Shown here in pieces: positions 19,587-30,828 of a stretch of DNA of 64,000 nt (positions within the stretch are counted from its first letter, which is position 1; every line of letters begins with the position of its first letter). Location: NCBI GenBank assembly GCA_022828595.1, contig JAKGHH010000001.1, positions 117,688,999 through 117,752,998 of the forward strand. Direction: 5' to 3'. The notes beneath the pieces are model-generated. The model made no database searches. It saw nothing but the letters and a program-made list of their open reading frames with translations, and was not told the DNA's origin. This DNA comes from Nelumbo lutea. Its lineage: Eukaryota > Streptophyta > Magnoliopsida > Proteales > Nelumbonaceae. The position numbers were made by a program, and so were the translations under genes.

Positions 19587-19609
19587 ATTTATTTATTTAT
19601 TTATTTATT
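19587..19609 (-). terminator. Candidate polyadenylation signal of the bHLH gene
   Basis: The minus strand reads AATAAATAAATAAATAAATA about 280 nt downstream of the bHLH stop codon. Plausible position for a 3' UTR end, but simple repeats of this kind are common in this DNA. Confidence 0.35.
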
Positions 19610-19887
19610 GCCAATTTGACCTGTATCTCCATCTTTGAGTAATGCCTCTTTCATAGAGAAAGGAGAGGAGAGGAAGTGACTTTTTTTTCCCATTGAAAAC
19701 TTACCTGAGAAATCAATACCCATGACCTAATTCTTCCACAAAGAAAAAGAAATTCCAATTCCCTAAAAAAGAGAAACAAAATGAAAATCATTTTACAATT
19801 CCGAGCTCTGAGCTCAATCTGTATTTGCATAAAAGAAGGGTTTTTTTTTTTTTAAATAAAAATAAAAAGAAGGTTGAGAAGTCAGAA

Positions 19888-20666
19888 TTATTGGTAATGA
19901 CTTGGCCGGAAAAGACGCGGCCGCTTATTTCCCGGCAATATCTCGCCCCAAGCAGGCAAAACGGGCTTGTCGAAAACAGACTTCAGTGCCCTTCGCAGCA
20001 TCTCCAAATCTTCGTTATCTCCGCTACCTCCCCCATTTCGCCTTTCTATCACAAACACGCCTTTGGTTCGACCCCCCAACGTCGCCATCTCCGCCTTCAA
20101 AACCCTCCCCCCGGCTGACTTCAGCATTTTCGTCAGATCCGACAGCAGGTCCGGTCGGTCATCGCAGCACAACGACGCTTTTATCGTCTTCGATTCCTCG
20201 TCGCAGTAACCCAACGTCAGCTCGTCCGTCTCACCCGGGAACGCCCACTCTCTGCTGCTGCCGTTGCATCCTTCTCCATCCTGTGCTGCCAAGTTGGCAG
20301 CAAGCTTCTTCAGCTCCTTCACATGCCGGACCACCTCTGCTAGCAGCGTTGCCTTGTCCGTCTGCACACCTCACACGATTAGTATTAGATCAACAACTGA
20401 TGCCCTTACAAGCTCCGGATTTTCTGCGACTTAACCTTGGTTATGTTTGGAAGAAGAGTACGAAGGGTGGCGAGGTGACCGTTGATCCGCTCCCTGCGTC
20501 TCCTCTCAGCTTCACTGTGACTCTTACATGCAGCCACCGCTTTTGTCTCCGCCGTTATTCTCGAACCTGAAGTCGGACGTCCATCGTTCATCATCTCCAG
20601 TGACCAGAGAAAGCAATTCCGACTTGAACTATTATTCCCCCATTCGTAGTAACTTGGAAAAGGCAT
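19888..20666 (-). CDS. bHLH transcription factor, TMO5/bHLH30-like, two exons
   Basis: Exon 1 is 20436-20666 (77 codons), intron 20362-20435, exon 2 is 19888-20361; together 234 residues. The start is the first Met after an in-frame TAA at 20688-20690. The basic region (about residues 48-62) has His50, Glu54 and Arg58, the H-E-R pattern of E-box/G-box binders (KSHSEAERRRRERIN). Helix 1, loop and helix 2 follow (TDKATLLAEVVRHVKELKKL). Residues about 134-185 form an ACT-like domain (TIKASLCCDDRPDLLSDLTK). The tail GNKRPRL resembles bHLH30/32/106/107 proteins, the TMO5 clade, which in Arabidopsis pairs with LHW to control vascular cell divisions (family knowledge). No frame damage. It should act in the nucleus. 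Orthology within the clade cannot be decided by eye. Confidence 0.93.
20362..20435 (-). other. Intron of the bHLH gene
   Basis: 74 bp, GTTAAG donor and GTGTGCAG acceptor on the minus strand, phase 0. It splits the loop/helix 2 junction between NITK and TDKA, joining to the conserved order seen across this family. Confidence 0.9.
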
Positions 20667-21400
20667 CGTCGTCTTCTTCTTCTTACTTTATCTGAAAGAA
20701 AGAAAAGGAAGATTATAGAAATCGGACCGTACCCAGAAAAAAGAAATCTATAAACTGTACAAAGAAACGAAAGTACGTAATAAGTACGTAAACTACTAGG
20801 CTACATCTCTCTCCCAGTGAACAGGAACATTTAAAAACGGTAACAGGATACTGAGAGAATGGAGATATATATAACTGTAGACGATTCAGGGCATTAATTG
20901 GACGAAGATACTCCATAAATAGCAAATATTCATTTTCTTCTTCATTTATTCAGACATCAGAGGGAGAGGGGGAGAGAGAGAAAGAGAGACAGAGAGACAG
21001 AGAGGAGAATAAAGATTAGCTTGATCTGTAGGGAATCTTTCCTTTTATAGAAAGTAATAAGAAAACCGTATCAAAAGATATCTCACAGAGAAACAAAAAC
21101 AAAGGAGAAAGAGATGACAAAAGCAAGATGAATTCATCCTAGTGATACTTATTCTTGGTGCAACACCAACAAAGATAACCCTCGAACCTTTCCGGTTTTA
21201 TTCTCCACGTAACGAAGCAGAAAATCCGAAATGCCAATATTCTCCGTGATCTCCTCTTACAAATTAAAAATCGATAAAGAGAAAGGAGAGCTTCATGAAA
21301 GCAGCCTGAAACAAGATGGGAGTTTCTTCTTGTTTCCACTTCTATTAGTAGTGGTGGTGAAACGGTGGAAGGGTGAAAATTAATGCACTTTTACTGCGGG
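20667..21400 (-). promoter_or_regulatory. 5' UTR and proximal promoter of the bHLH gene
   Basis: Upstream of the start codon. A TATA-like run on the minus strand lies at 20865-20873, giving an expected start near 20835 and a 5' UTR of about 170 nt. Further up is a GA/CT-rich tract (20960-21005), common in plant core promoters. The exact start site is not shown by the sequence. Confidence 0.4.
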
Positions 21401-22109
21401 GTGTTCTTCTTAATTACTTTCCAGTTTTGTAGGATAAGACAATTGATCTTCATCATAGGGCAGAAAAATAGCGCCACCCAGCTGGGAAAAGACATTTGAT
21501 CTTCATGTGAAAAACGTCTGAAACATTGCAAAATTGAACTTGGGTCAGAAGACTCGGGACTCAGGAGCTAACCGACATTGTTTAGGGCCCTGTTAGTCTG
21601 TTACTTTGTCACTTCAGAGAGAAAAATGAGCCCATTTGAAACATGGGCCATACCCATATTTGCTTTCTACAATAAATACTTATAAAATCCTTGAAAGCAC
21701 TAAAATCAATACAAAACTAAGTTTCAAGGTAAATATTGGATCAAATGGAGTGTCTATCTTTTACATATTCAATATGGCAAGTTATGAGTTAATCATCCCC
21801 ACACCACAATTACTGATCTGTAGTTCCAGTTTCCAAATAGTTGTTCCTTTTAAAATTCCAATTGTTTGATCTAATAAGAGGTGGGAATTAAAAAAGAAAT
21901 AAAAAAGAATCTCATATATCCGTCCCTTTACTATATGAACAGATCAATTCATGAGCAAAAATCATCCAACTATGTAACATTGAGGAAGACAATATTAATG
22001 TTGGAGCTCATGATGATCTTACAAGGTAAAAAAAAAAGGATTAGAATATATTAGTTTAAATTAATAGGATAGATATCTCTTATTTATTTTTTTAACTTAC
22101 AAGTATTAA
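21401..22109. other. Intergenic spacer
   Basis: AT-rich upstream region of the bHLH gene. No coding segment or clear repeat seen. Confidence 0.4.
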
Positions 22110-22690
22110 AGGTGATGTCATGCCATCTGGAAGCTCCTACGTGTTTGATGACTTGTACTTTCGACTTGGATGTTTGCTTGACTGGGCCGAGTTGTGCAGG
22201 GCCGAACTGGTGGATAGTCGAGCTGAAGTATACTGCAAAGAGAAGAGAATGAGAGTGCCTAGATGCCTTTTACCCGAGGAAGACACTCCGATGCTTAAAT
22301 CAAAAAGTGTTTGAGAGTTTTCTGAGAGATTTAGAGTACTTAGTGCACGTACCTTTCCAAGTGGAAATAGGTGCCTTTTATAGGCATTAGAGCTTAGGGC
22401 CCCCTTGGTAATGGGCCTGAGCTCTTCATGGAACTGTTTCCATTTTGTCTGGCACATTAATGCATCAATTGCGAGATCCCCGCGGCGGTTATGATCTGCC
22501 CAAATTAAGTCGAGGCGCATGGTACGGGGAGCCATTGTAACGGTGGAAATGCCGATGCTTTTGATAGCGCAATGCTGAGCATAGTTAGCAAGCTCTTCCT
22601 CGCAAGTAGCCTTGGACTCATATAGCTCGGCAGGCTCTTGCTGAGCTGTTTTGCTTGCACCTAAGTGTCATCTGAAAGTCAAGTATTGCT
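22110..22690 (-). repeat. LTR-like remnant (probable solo LTR), minus strand
   Basis: On the minus strand it has an LTR layout: GC-rich U3, a TATAAAA box (22376-22382), then a leader containing TTTAAGCATCGGAGTGTCTTCC. That recalls ACTTAAGCATCGGAGCAACC in the Tat LTRs at 33373 and 43054. No internal element sequence is next to it. The 132-codon minus ORF (22137-22535) runs across promoter and leader and is not a gene. Exact ends and target duplication were not identified. Confidence 0.5.
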
Positions 22691-23337
22691 ATACGATTGG
22701 GAAGAGCAAATTATCCCTCATAAAAAGAGTTTTACTAAAAAACTTTTATATCGATATTATTCAAATATTATATCTATATTTTAATCCTTATAACTTGGTT
22801 GAAGATAGCATTTATTTCAAAATGTAAGGTGGCAAAACATGACTTTCATTTTTCATATACTGTTTTCACGTTGGACATTGGTGCGTCCGTGAAAAGGAGA
22901 CAATGTAGCAGGAATAGTTTGGTCAATGGGATCACTGGTTGGTGTTTTGTCTTTTAACGAGCGTACGTATGACTTATTGTTTGAGTGGCGCTAGGTTTAA
23001 AAGGTCTACAGCATCTGCATCTGCATCTACGTCCACTAGAAACAACCAATGAAAATCAGGCTAGACGACAGTTCAGAACTAAACACGTCAGTCTGGAAAC
23101 AGTACGAAGCACTGATATGTTTGCTTCGGGTCGGTGTTTCTAGCCTGCTTCCCATGTCTTGTTTGTAGCAGCTCTTCTGTCTTTAATGGTAAAAAGACAA
23201 ATCTCTCTGTGTGTTTAGAGAGAGAAGGAATTTCTATGTTTTTGCCTCCCAGTAAAATCGCTTTTGAATGAAGCTTACACCTAGTTTCTTTCCGATGCAA
23301 TTTCATTTGTATTGCTTTTTTTCTTAATGCTGCGTTT
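22691..23337. other. Intergenic spacer
   Basis: No gene recognised. ORFs here (such as 23088-23306 minus) lack any familiar motif. Confidence 0.4.
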
Positions 23338-23555
23338 GGTTGTAATGCAAATAAATTTGTATTGATGCAAAATTATGATGGTGTAAATAATTTGAGTGTA
23401 AATTTTGACCTATTTTTGTTTTAAATTTTAGCTTATTTTGTTTGATAGCAGTAAAAATGAAGTAAATTAAGTCATGAAACAGAACAAAATAAAATCCAAA
23501 ACAAAATTAAATAAGAATTTGCATTTTTTATATTTGCACTGTAACCAAACACAGC
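23338..23555. mobile_element. Tourist-like MITE, GCTGCGTTTGG family
   Basis: The left end GCTGCGTTTGGTTGTAATGC pairs with the complement of the right end GCACTGTAACCAAACACAGC. TAA flanks both sides (23335-23337 and 23556-23558), the target preference of PIF/Harbinger-type MITEs. Related copy at 57389-57577. Confidence 0.75.
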
Positions 23556-23558
23556 TAA

Positions 23559-23667
23559 GGAATACAAATACAAATATGTAAAGTGCAAAACCTTGAATTT
23601 TGTGAATATATACATACATACACGCTCCGCCCCTATATATATATTGTATTTGTATCCAAACTGAGCC
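23559..23667. mobile_element. Tourist-like MITE, CAGTTTGGA family, left end truncated
   Basis: TACAAATACAAATATGTA at the left and TGTATTTGTATCCAAACTGAGCC at the right match the family seen at 45593, 51343 and 57105. It directly abuts the preceding MITE through one TAA. Confidence 0.65.
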
Positions 23668-23929
23668 AAAAAAGGGAAGTTACTAAAATATACACACGAG
23701 TTCAACTATGAGTTCATTTGAACTAATATATTATCCCTATTAGTGTTTCCTTATTACAGGTTGGTCAATTTCAAATTAAGAAGGAAATAACTCTAAACAA
23801 GAAATAGAATCCTTGTCAAGATTAGATTAGGCATCCAATGAAGAAACACTCAGAGAGAGAGAGAGAGAGAGAGCGAGCTTAACACCACTAGATTACAACT
23901 ACAACTTTAGATCACTGTGATAAAACATA

Positions 23930-24681
23930 GGTTAAATTGTATATTAGTACCCCCATTTCAAAATGTGCCACTATAGTACTTGTACTCTCGAAAATTGCCA
24001 ATTTAGTCCAAAATCATTAATTAATGTTAGGTGGCATGTACAGGACAAAAATGCCCTTTTAAGTGTAATCTAATTTTCATTTTCAACCAAACATATTGAA
24101 CTCACTTTATCTTAACACTTTTCTTTCTCTCCCATATTAAGTCCCTCTTGATGTTGCTTCCACTCATCTCTTTACAATCTCATATGTTGAAAAGACTATT
24201 GCCATGGGTAATCATTGGGGAACAACAATAATTTTGTTTTTTTCTTTTTCTTGTTTCTTCTACTATTAATGGTCCTTGTGATTAATGAATAGGGTATGTT
24301 TTTTTTTTTTTTTGTTTTTTAATAAGTTTATTTATTTGAGAATGATCAATGCTAAAAAGCATATTAAAGTTCAATAGGGGAAACATTTTTCAGGTAATGG
24401 CTATAAATAATGGTGGATTTGGGACTCTATCAACCGTTACTCTGGTTTGATCTCAAGAAAGAAAACAATGAATAGTTCTTATTCTAAAGGGTAAGTTTAG
24501 AATTTTGAAATGTTACAAATCGCATGTGACATCATGTGCGTCAGATAATTGGCGGACTACTAACGATAGGTACTAAATTGAAAGTTTTTGAGAATTCAGA
24601 TACTATAGTGGCACATTTTAAAATTCAAGAAATAAAGTGAGACTAGCCCTAAAGTTTAGGGTACTAATATGCAATTTACCC
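23930..24681. mobile_element. Mutator-like non-autonomous element (752 bp)
   Basis: The left end GGTTAAATTGTATATTAGTA pairs with the complement of the right end TACTAATATGCAATTTACCC. The inverted region extends inward (CACTATAGTACTTG vs CAGATACTATAGTGG). Flanks are a perfect 9-bp duplication, TAAAACATA at 23921-23929 and 24682-24690; nine bases is the Mutator signature. No transposase; the interior is AT-rich with no host gene fragment that I recognise. Confidence 0.85.
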
Positions 24682-24690
24682 TAAAACATA

Positions 24691-25121
24691 ACACATATTG
24701 GCTGTTGTGCAATGAAACTAAAGCTATTCCCATGGATTATTAGCAATTACCTTTTTCGTCAATTTTATTTCCAGATGTAATTACTTTTATTTGTTAACAT
24801 CGTGAGCTTACGTGATGGTTGAATCACTGACCTTTTAATTGCAATCTCGTCGTTTAGATGTCCTGTTCATTTGTTTAACATTGTTGCAACCAAGAGCAAA
24901 AACAACCCAATTAATGAAGATTTTGAAAATTTTCAATTTGGTTTATATCTTCTTCCTAAAATATTTTAGCTATATTTTCACTTTTTTCTGCACAGTTAAC
25001 ATCAAAACAGATAAAACAGGGCAAGAAATTTGTAAAAGGAGCTGGAACAGTAACTAAATCATGCTTTGGAAGAAATCTAGCCTTGGGCACACAAACAGAA
25101 TGACCTACTCCATGGTTCTAA
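24691..25121. other. Intergenic spacer
   Basis: AT-rich, nothing recognised. Confidence 0.4.
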
Positions 25122-25243
25122 GACTATGTTTGGTTTAAAGGTAGGGAAAGGAAGGGAAGGCAGGGAAACCTATCAAGGTTTGTAAATGTTTCCTTGCCTT
25201 TCCCTTCCTTTTCCTACTATTTCCTTCAAACCAAATACAACCC
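25122..25243. mobile_element. Short fold-back MITE, GTTTGGTTTRAAGG family
   Basis: The left arm ATGTTTGGTTTAAAGGTAGG with its GGGAAAGGAAGGGAAGG run pairs with the complement of CCTTTCCCTTCCTTTTCC plus TTCCTTCAAACCAAATACA. Almost the whole element is a hairpin. A relative lies at 51948-52076. Confidence 0.7.
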
Positions 25244-25469
25244 AAGGAAACCATTCTAAGGCAAAAGTTGAAGGTTGATTGTCTTGATTGATCTCCAAGT
25301 AGACCCATGCGACGAGTTTTGTTAACCGAAAGTTAAACAATAGAAATACATAAGAGTAGACAATCATTTTAAATTTTAACTTTTTAAATAACTAATAATT
25401 ATTTATATTTTATATTACTACTTTTAATATTTTTTTTGCAATACAAAATTAGTAATAATAAATTTCAGC

Positions 25470-25949
25470 TAGGGTTGTTCATCAACTCGACCTGAACTAG
25501 TCAGTTTTTTAGTATTTCCAGTCAGCTTTGGTTCAGTAATTTCCCTTGGATCAGTTTTGGTTTGACCATCTGTAAACCAACCAAAATTAAATTGACCCGA
25601 CCTTAGATATACATTAATATTTTATATTTTAAATATAATTTTGTAATATGACAAAGTGGGAAAATTCTCATATTTCTTAGTCCAAAATATTTTATATTAT
25701 AAATTTAAATTTTTTGAATTTATTTTTTCAATAATACAGTTGTAATTTTTAAATTTAAATTTATTTTTTAAGTTTAAATATTTTGAACCGACTAACCAAA
25801 CTGAAAACCGACCCAAACTGATACAACCCAAGTTGTCCAGTTTTCACTAATAGTCGGCTGGTTTTGGGTGACCAACTCCCCAATCTGACTAGTTGGTTCG
25901 GTTGGCCAAAGAATCTGCAACGAATCGACCCAACCCGTGAGCACTCCTA
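25470..25949. mobile_element. hAT-like MITE, TAGGGGTG family
   Basis: 480 bp starting TAGGGTTGTTCA and ending GTGAGCACTCCTA. Flanks ATTTCAGC (25462-25469) and ATTTCAGA (25950-25957) form an 8-bp duplication with one mismatch. The interior repeats words of the GGTTTGG and ACCGACC type. Same family as 54783-55519 and 60755-61754. Confidence 0.75.
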
Positions 25950-26640
25950 ATTTCAGATAAATTAATAGTTAAATCTCCAATAAATAACAATAGTTTAATT
26001 TCCAATAATTATTGATAATTTATAGTGAAAATACATAATTATTGAAAATAAATTTATAACAAAAGTACAACAAATAAATAACAAAGATAAAACAAATACA
26101 ATAAAATATTTAAAAGTTTTCATTATTTAAATTTTATTTATTTGAAAGTTATTACATAATATTAAATATTTTGTTATATAACTATCGTTGTTTTTAATAT
26201 TTTTTATTTAAAATATTTAGTTAATGAAATAATGAAAAAAATTTAACTATTTTAAAGTTTTATTATTTCAAAATAAATTTAAATAATTGTGTTATTGAAA
26301 ATTTTTAAATATTATTTAGTTATTATATAATATTAAATATTTTGTTATATAAGTATTTATCTATTTTTAATATTTTGTTATTGAAATATTGAAATAATAT
26401 TTTAATATTTTAAAATTTTATTATTTAAACAAAATATAAATAATTTTGTTAATAAAATTTTTAATCTATAAAATAATTATTTATATTTTTACTACATAAT
26501 TTCATTATGAGTTTCATAAAAATATAAAATTATTAATAATCTGAACATTATCAAATGTATTATAATCATTTTTTGTTTTTAACAAATATTTTTAAGTTAT
26601 TACATAATTTTGTTATAATATTTAAATAACTATTAAAATT
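25950..26640. other. Extremely AT-rich low-complexity spacer
   Basis: Made almost entirely of TTTAAATATT-type words with weak internal repetition (TTATATAATATTAAATATTTT at about 26155 and 26325). No gene. Confidence 0.6.
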
Positions 26641-29585
26641 TTTAATTCAAAATTTCTTTAGGTAGACATTGATGAAAAATGAGGGCGATGGTGAATAGGA
26701 AGTAGAAATAATTTAGGAGAGAAAATATTTCACAAATTAGAGATAATCTAGGAGATAAATAAGAATTAGAGGTAATAAGAGACAGTTTAGGAGGAAATAG
26801 GGGATAGTGGTGCAACTTGGCTAGAATAGGCATGTAAGATAGATTAAGAGGTATTTTATGAGGAATTTTAGATGGGAGAAATAACATAGGAGAAACTTTA
26901 AGAGGGGGCTGGCTAAGTGATTAGGAACATGAGAGAGAGGGAGTTGGAGTGAGACTCTAGTGAAGGGAGTTGGGTAGCCTATGATCTGAATCACCCTCTT
27001 GGCCCGTTACCCACGAAAAAGAAAAGCTTCAGTTTTTCAGTGACTATTGCTGGTCTTGCAGGAAAGGCTGAGTGGGAAAGAGTCGATGTCGATCAGTTGA
27101 ATACAATGAACCCTAGTTCATTAGAACAGCTTACCTCTTTACTTTGTTTCTTCATAACTTGGCTAGTTTTGTTTAATCTACTAGGTTTGATGAGAGAAAT
27201 ATCCTATATATTTTCATAGTAAGCAGAATTAAGAGAGAACCTGTCAATTAATTTATGTTATTGAGATAAATAATTTTATTTGGAACTAATGAACAACTAA
27301 TCAATTAATTCTAAAGGAAAAGAAGAATGATCACAGCAACATCAAGACGTTATAAAGTCATAAAGATATATACAAACCTGCCTGAAACACTAATGTGGCG
27401 TTTGGAACTGTGTTCATCTTGTGGATGGACCATTTCAGTCCAAGCCATAGGATGAACGGTGCATTTAGTTTGTTGTGGATGGGATCGGTCCATACTATCT
27501 CATGGACTAGTCATGTCCACACTCCAATTTCTCGGCAATGCCTTTTTTTCGTGGATGGGGTCGGTCCATGGGTTGAAAATGCTAATATGCTTCATGCATG
27601 CTCTTTATAACCCTATATCCTTTACCGTTGTCTCCGCCGAAAGTCTCCAAGCTGTTTTACTCTACTAAGGTTTCCATCAAAGCTCTCCTCCATTCAAGTT
27701 CTTCACTGCTCCAAGTCTCCACCGAACCTCTGTTGTGCTCCACTGAAGTCGTCTAAGCTCTCCGTCCAAGCTTGGCACGGTCATTTCCTCTTACCAAGCT
27801 TCTAGTTGCGAGCAATAGTCACCATTCATCGACTGAGAAAGAAGATTAGGTGCGAAAAAAAATCTTAGATCCTTTGTGGCATTATTCCTATCAGGTAAAT
27901 CCCATTTTCACTGTGTTTTCCTCTATTCTTTTTTCGTTCAATTTATCTTGCATCATGGTTTACCTTATTGTTTCGCTATAATCTCTTACATTTTGAAGAG
28001 ATGTATATATATGCTCAGAAGTTTTTGAGAGATAACCAACTATTTTTTTATGCGATTTCGCATGAAACTTGCTCTATTTCCTTAATTTTGATCTGCTTAC
28101 TCTAGATACTTAGTTATACTTCAATGGTTATATTCCAGCTTTGTTAATTTTATTGTAAAGTTGCTTGGTTTGGTTTCTTGAAGCTGAGATGGGAAATATT
28201 GAAGTTGTTTGGCTATGTGAGTGGCAGTGGACTGTGGTTGGAGGTTATCGGCAGTGTGAGACTCTGGGTCACTGGAGCTCCTTCCATTATAAATAAAATT
28301 GATAAGTGGAAAAAGACCCATGTTGCATCTTTTTTTTATCTTGATCAACATCCTCTTTTTTTGCTCTTCACCAAAGTTGTCCAACCTCTGTTGTGCTCCA
28401 CTGAACCTCTGCTGTGCTTCTTTTTAATCTTGACCAACATCCATTTCAGATGATCCAATTTTTTTCTCATTTTCATCTAACTGAAAGGGCTCTATGGCAT
28501 CATCCATTCTGTTTTGATTTATTTCATATGCATTGGCAGATTTTTGCGAGATCTTTTCAACCTCACATTTTTTTAATGTTTTTATCAATGAAATAATATT
28601 TTATTTAAATATTCAATATATATTTTATAAATTTTATAATTATTTTACTATTTTTTATAAAAAAATTGATATTTTTTGTTAATATTAATTCATTGATGCA
28701 TTTTTTTAAATATTTATTATACAAAATGCAAAAATTAGATATTTATAATTAAGTGTGTATATCATTCATTTCATATACATGAGATACATGGAATAAAAAG
28801 AATACAGAATGTCGCTATGAATATGGACTGGTACTGTCTACGGTTTGTCCACAATTCAAAATAACTGTGAATTATGGTGTGGTGTGGTGTGGATTAATCC
28901 CTGCCACAAAGTGTAGTATAGACCATTCCACACCCATCAATTTTTCATCTACACTACATAACACCCCCTAAATAGTTAAGTGAGGACAAATCCAATCACT
29001 GAACAATCAATCGGTTGCAATTGATTCATGGTCAAAGAATAACTTCACCTTCTAAACCAAATATCAAATATCTCAGGTCGATGAACAGAAAACTTTAGTG
29101 AGACTTGGTAAAGACATCTCGTATCTTTGCAGGCCACCATGAACAGGCAATATTCGTAAAGACATCTACGTACCTACTCTTTTTTTTTTTTTGCAATTTG
29201 GCGTGAGCATTATTTGCAGAATCACTTTAGAGACACTCATGTTGTGCACTAAAACGCAATTAGTAGCTAGTGTTGAAGGTCTTTGTGAATTGTGACAGCT
29301 GAATCCGAATTCACTAATTTTCCAAGTGGGATCCATGTGATGGTGGATTCCAATACTCAAAACATGTGACAAGTGGCAACTTATGTGCTGTCCAGATCCA
29401 TATACGGGTCTCATCAAAGCTCCAGATTAGGTTCTTCCCATTAAGGAATATGGATGAACAGAAGGAAGACATCCTAGTTCTTAACACCTTTCTCTTTTTA
29501 TAGTCAAAGTGGATGAACATGATTGAAATATTGCTCCAATAAGAGTTCTTGACGTGTGGAGAACAATTTAACAAGAGAAAAATGG
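26641..29585. other. Unassigned intergenic region
   Basis: No gene recognised. Notable words: GATGGGATCGGTCCAT and GATGGGGTCGGTCCAT (27478, 27555), and CCTCTGTTGTGCTCCACTGAA, which occurs at about 27726 and 28385. These suggest two or more decayed repeats. Short ORFs throughout show no family motif. Confidence 0.4.
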
Positions 29586-30110
29586 TTATAAACAGTCAAT
29601 ACCACGGTGCAGTCTACAGACTTCGGTCAGAGATTGGATCCATGTAACCAAAACTAATTTTGAGCTGAGATTATCAGATGGGTTGCTACCAAATCCAAGG
29701 GAAAAGAGAATATATTCATAAATTATCTGATATGCAAGAAAAAGAACAGCAATAGGCAATTGGTTGTGTACTGATTCCTTCATGACACCCTTAAGCTCTA
29801 TTGAATTTGAATGGAATTCATTGAACTCGGACGCTGGCGAGTCCAATCCGAATACAACCCGTTTACAGTGGCAGCCTGTAAAAAGGCAAGAGTTGAACGA
29901 ATCTTCTTCCGGGAGAGGCTTTGACGGTAGAAAGGTGAAACGTGAAGGTGGTGTAATAATTTTCCGGCACATTAGGGCGGCGCCGACAGCTTTTCTGGCC
30001 TCAAGTGAGACTGTGGGAGATCAAGATCACGAGCCGACAAGCCTCTTCACACCCTGTGGCTGGATGCATGCTTCGAGTCTTTCAAATCGATCTGCCACTC
30101 TTTGTTTGCT
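29586..30110 (-). other. Possible host exon or decayed gene, unrecognised
   Basis: An open stretch on the minus strand, with Met at 29970-29972 and a frame open upstream, reads with ordinary amino-acid composition (PSRFTFLPSKPLPEED, then SPASEFNEFHSNSIEL) and is locally GC-richer than its surroundings. I do not recognise any domain. It may be a first exon, a pseudogene or chance; neighbours give no help. Confidence 0.25.
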
Positions 30111-30338
30111 AATGGTGTATGTATAAATCAAGCCTGTAAAATCATTAACTTGCGTTTACGTCGTTCATCATCATCATTATCTAATGTTGACACCGACCCA
30201 TGCAGAGGCAACTTGATTATCCGTTCACTGCCTCCCATCAAACTGTTCAGCCGCTGAACCGCCAATCTAATCAAGGGTTCGACCATATCGTGGCCCAAGC
30301 AATAATGGTATCAATGATCAAACTCCAAAGCACGTCAG

Positions 30339-30359
30339 TATATATATATATATATATAT
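30339..30359. repeat. TA microsatellite
   Basis: About ten uninterrupted TA units, leading into an AT-rich tract. Confidence 0.9.
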
Positions 30360-30399
30360 GAGTAATAAATAATGTAAATATATTTTAGATATATTATAT

Positions 30400-30828
30400 G
30401 TATTATTTTATATTTAATTTATATTTTTTAATTCAATTTATATTTTTTAATTATAAAAAATATTAAAAATTGTAATTTGAGGATAAAAAAGTGTTTTTTT
30501 CTGCAAAAATAATGGAGCAAGGCGCCTTGGGATGCATAGATATAGAAAAGTTATCCAAAATAAAAAAAATTACTCCAATCGGACATTGGAGTTCAAAGAG
30601 CAAAGTTATGGCCTCCAAAAGTTTTGTATGCATTTAGTGTGCAACCTGTGACTCGGGTACTAGGTCAAATGGGTCAATGGTTGAACTTGCTAGGTCAAAC
30701 GGTTCTTGACCAAGTCAACAATTTTTTACTGTTTAGCGGGTCTTGGCTGAATTGTGCCTGGAATCCTGATCGGGTGATTGTTCGAATGGTTCGACCGGCC
30801 TAGTCAATGGCAGGTTGAAAACATTGTA
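30400..30828. mobile_element. hAT-like MITE fragment, CAATGTTTT family
   Basis: Shares order and words with 18310-18687 (GTGCAACCTGTGAC, AAATGGGTCAATGG, TTGACCAAGTCAA) and ends GGTTGAAAACATTG, the family right end. The left end is lost in AT-rich sequence. Confidence 0.6.

Noticed and set aside
19902..20570. 222-codon plus-strand ORF over the bHLH gene
   Set aside because: It is antisense to clearly conserved bHLH and ACT-like exons and has no family motif.
22137..22535. 132-codon minus ORF
   Set aside because: It crosses a TATA box and leader of an LTR-like sequence; no protein motif.
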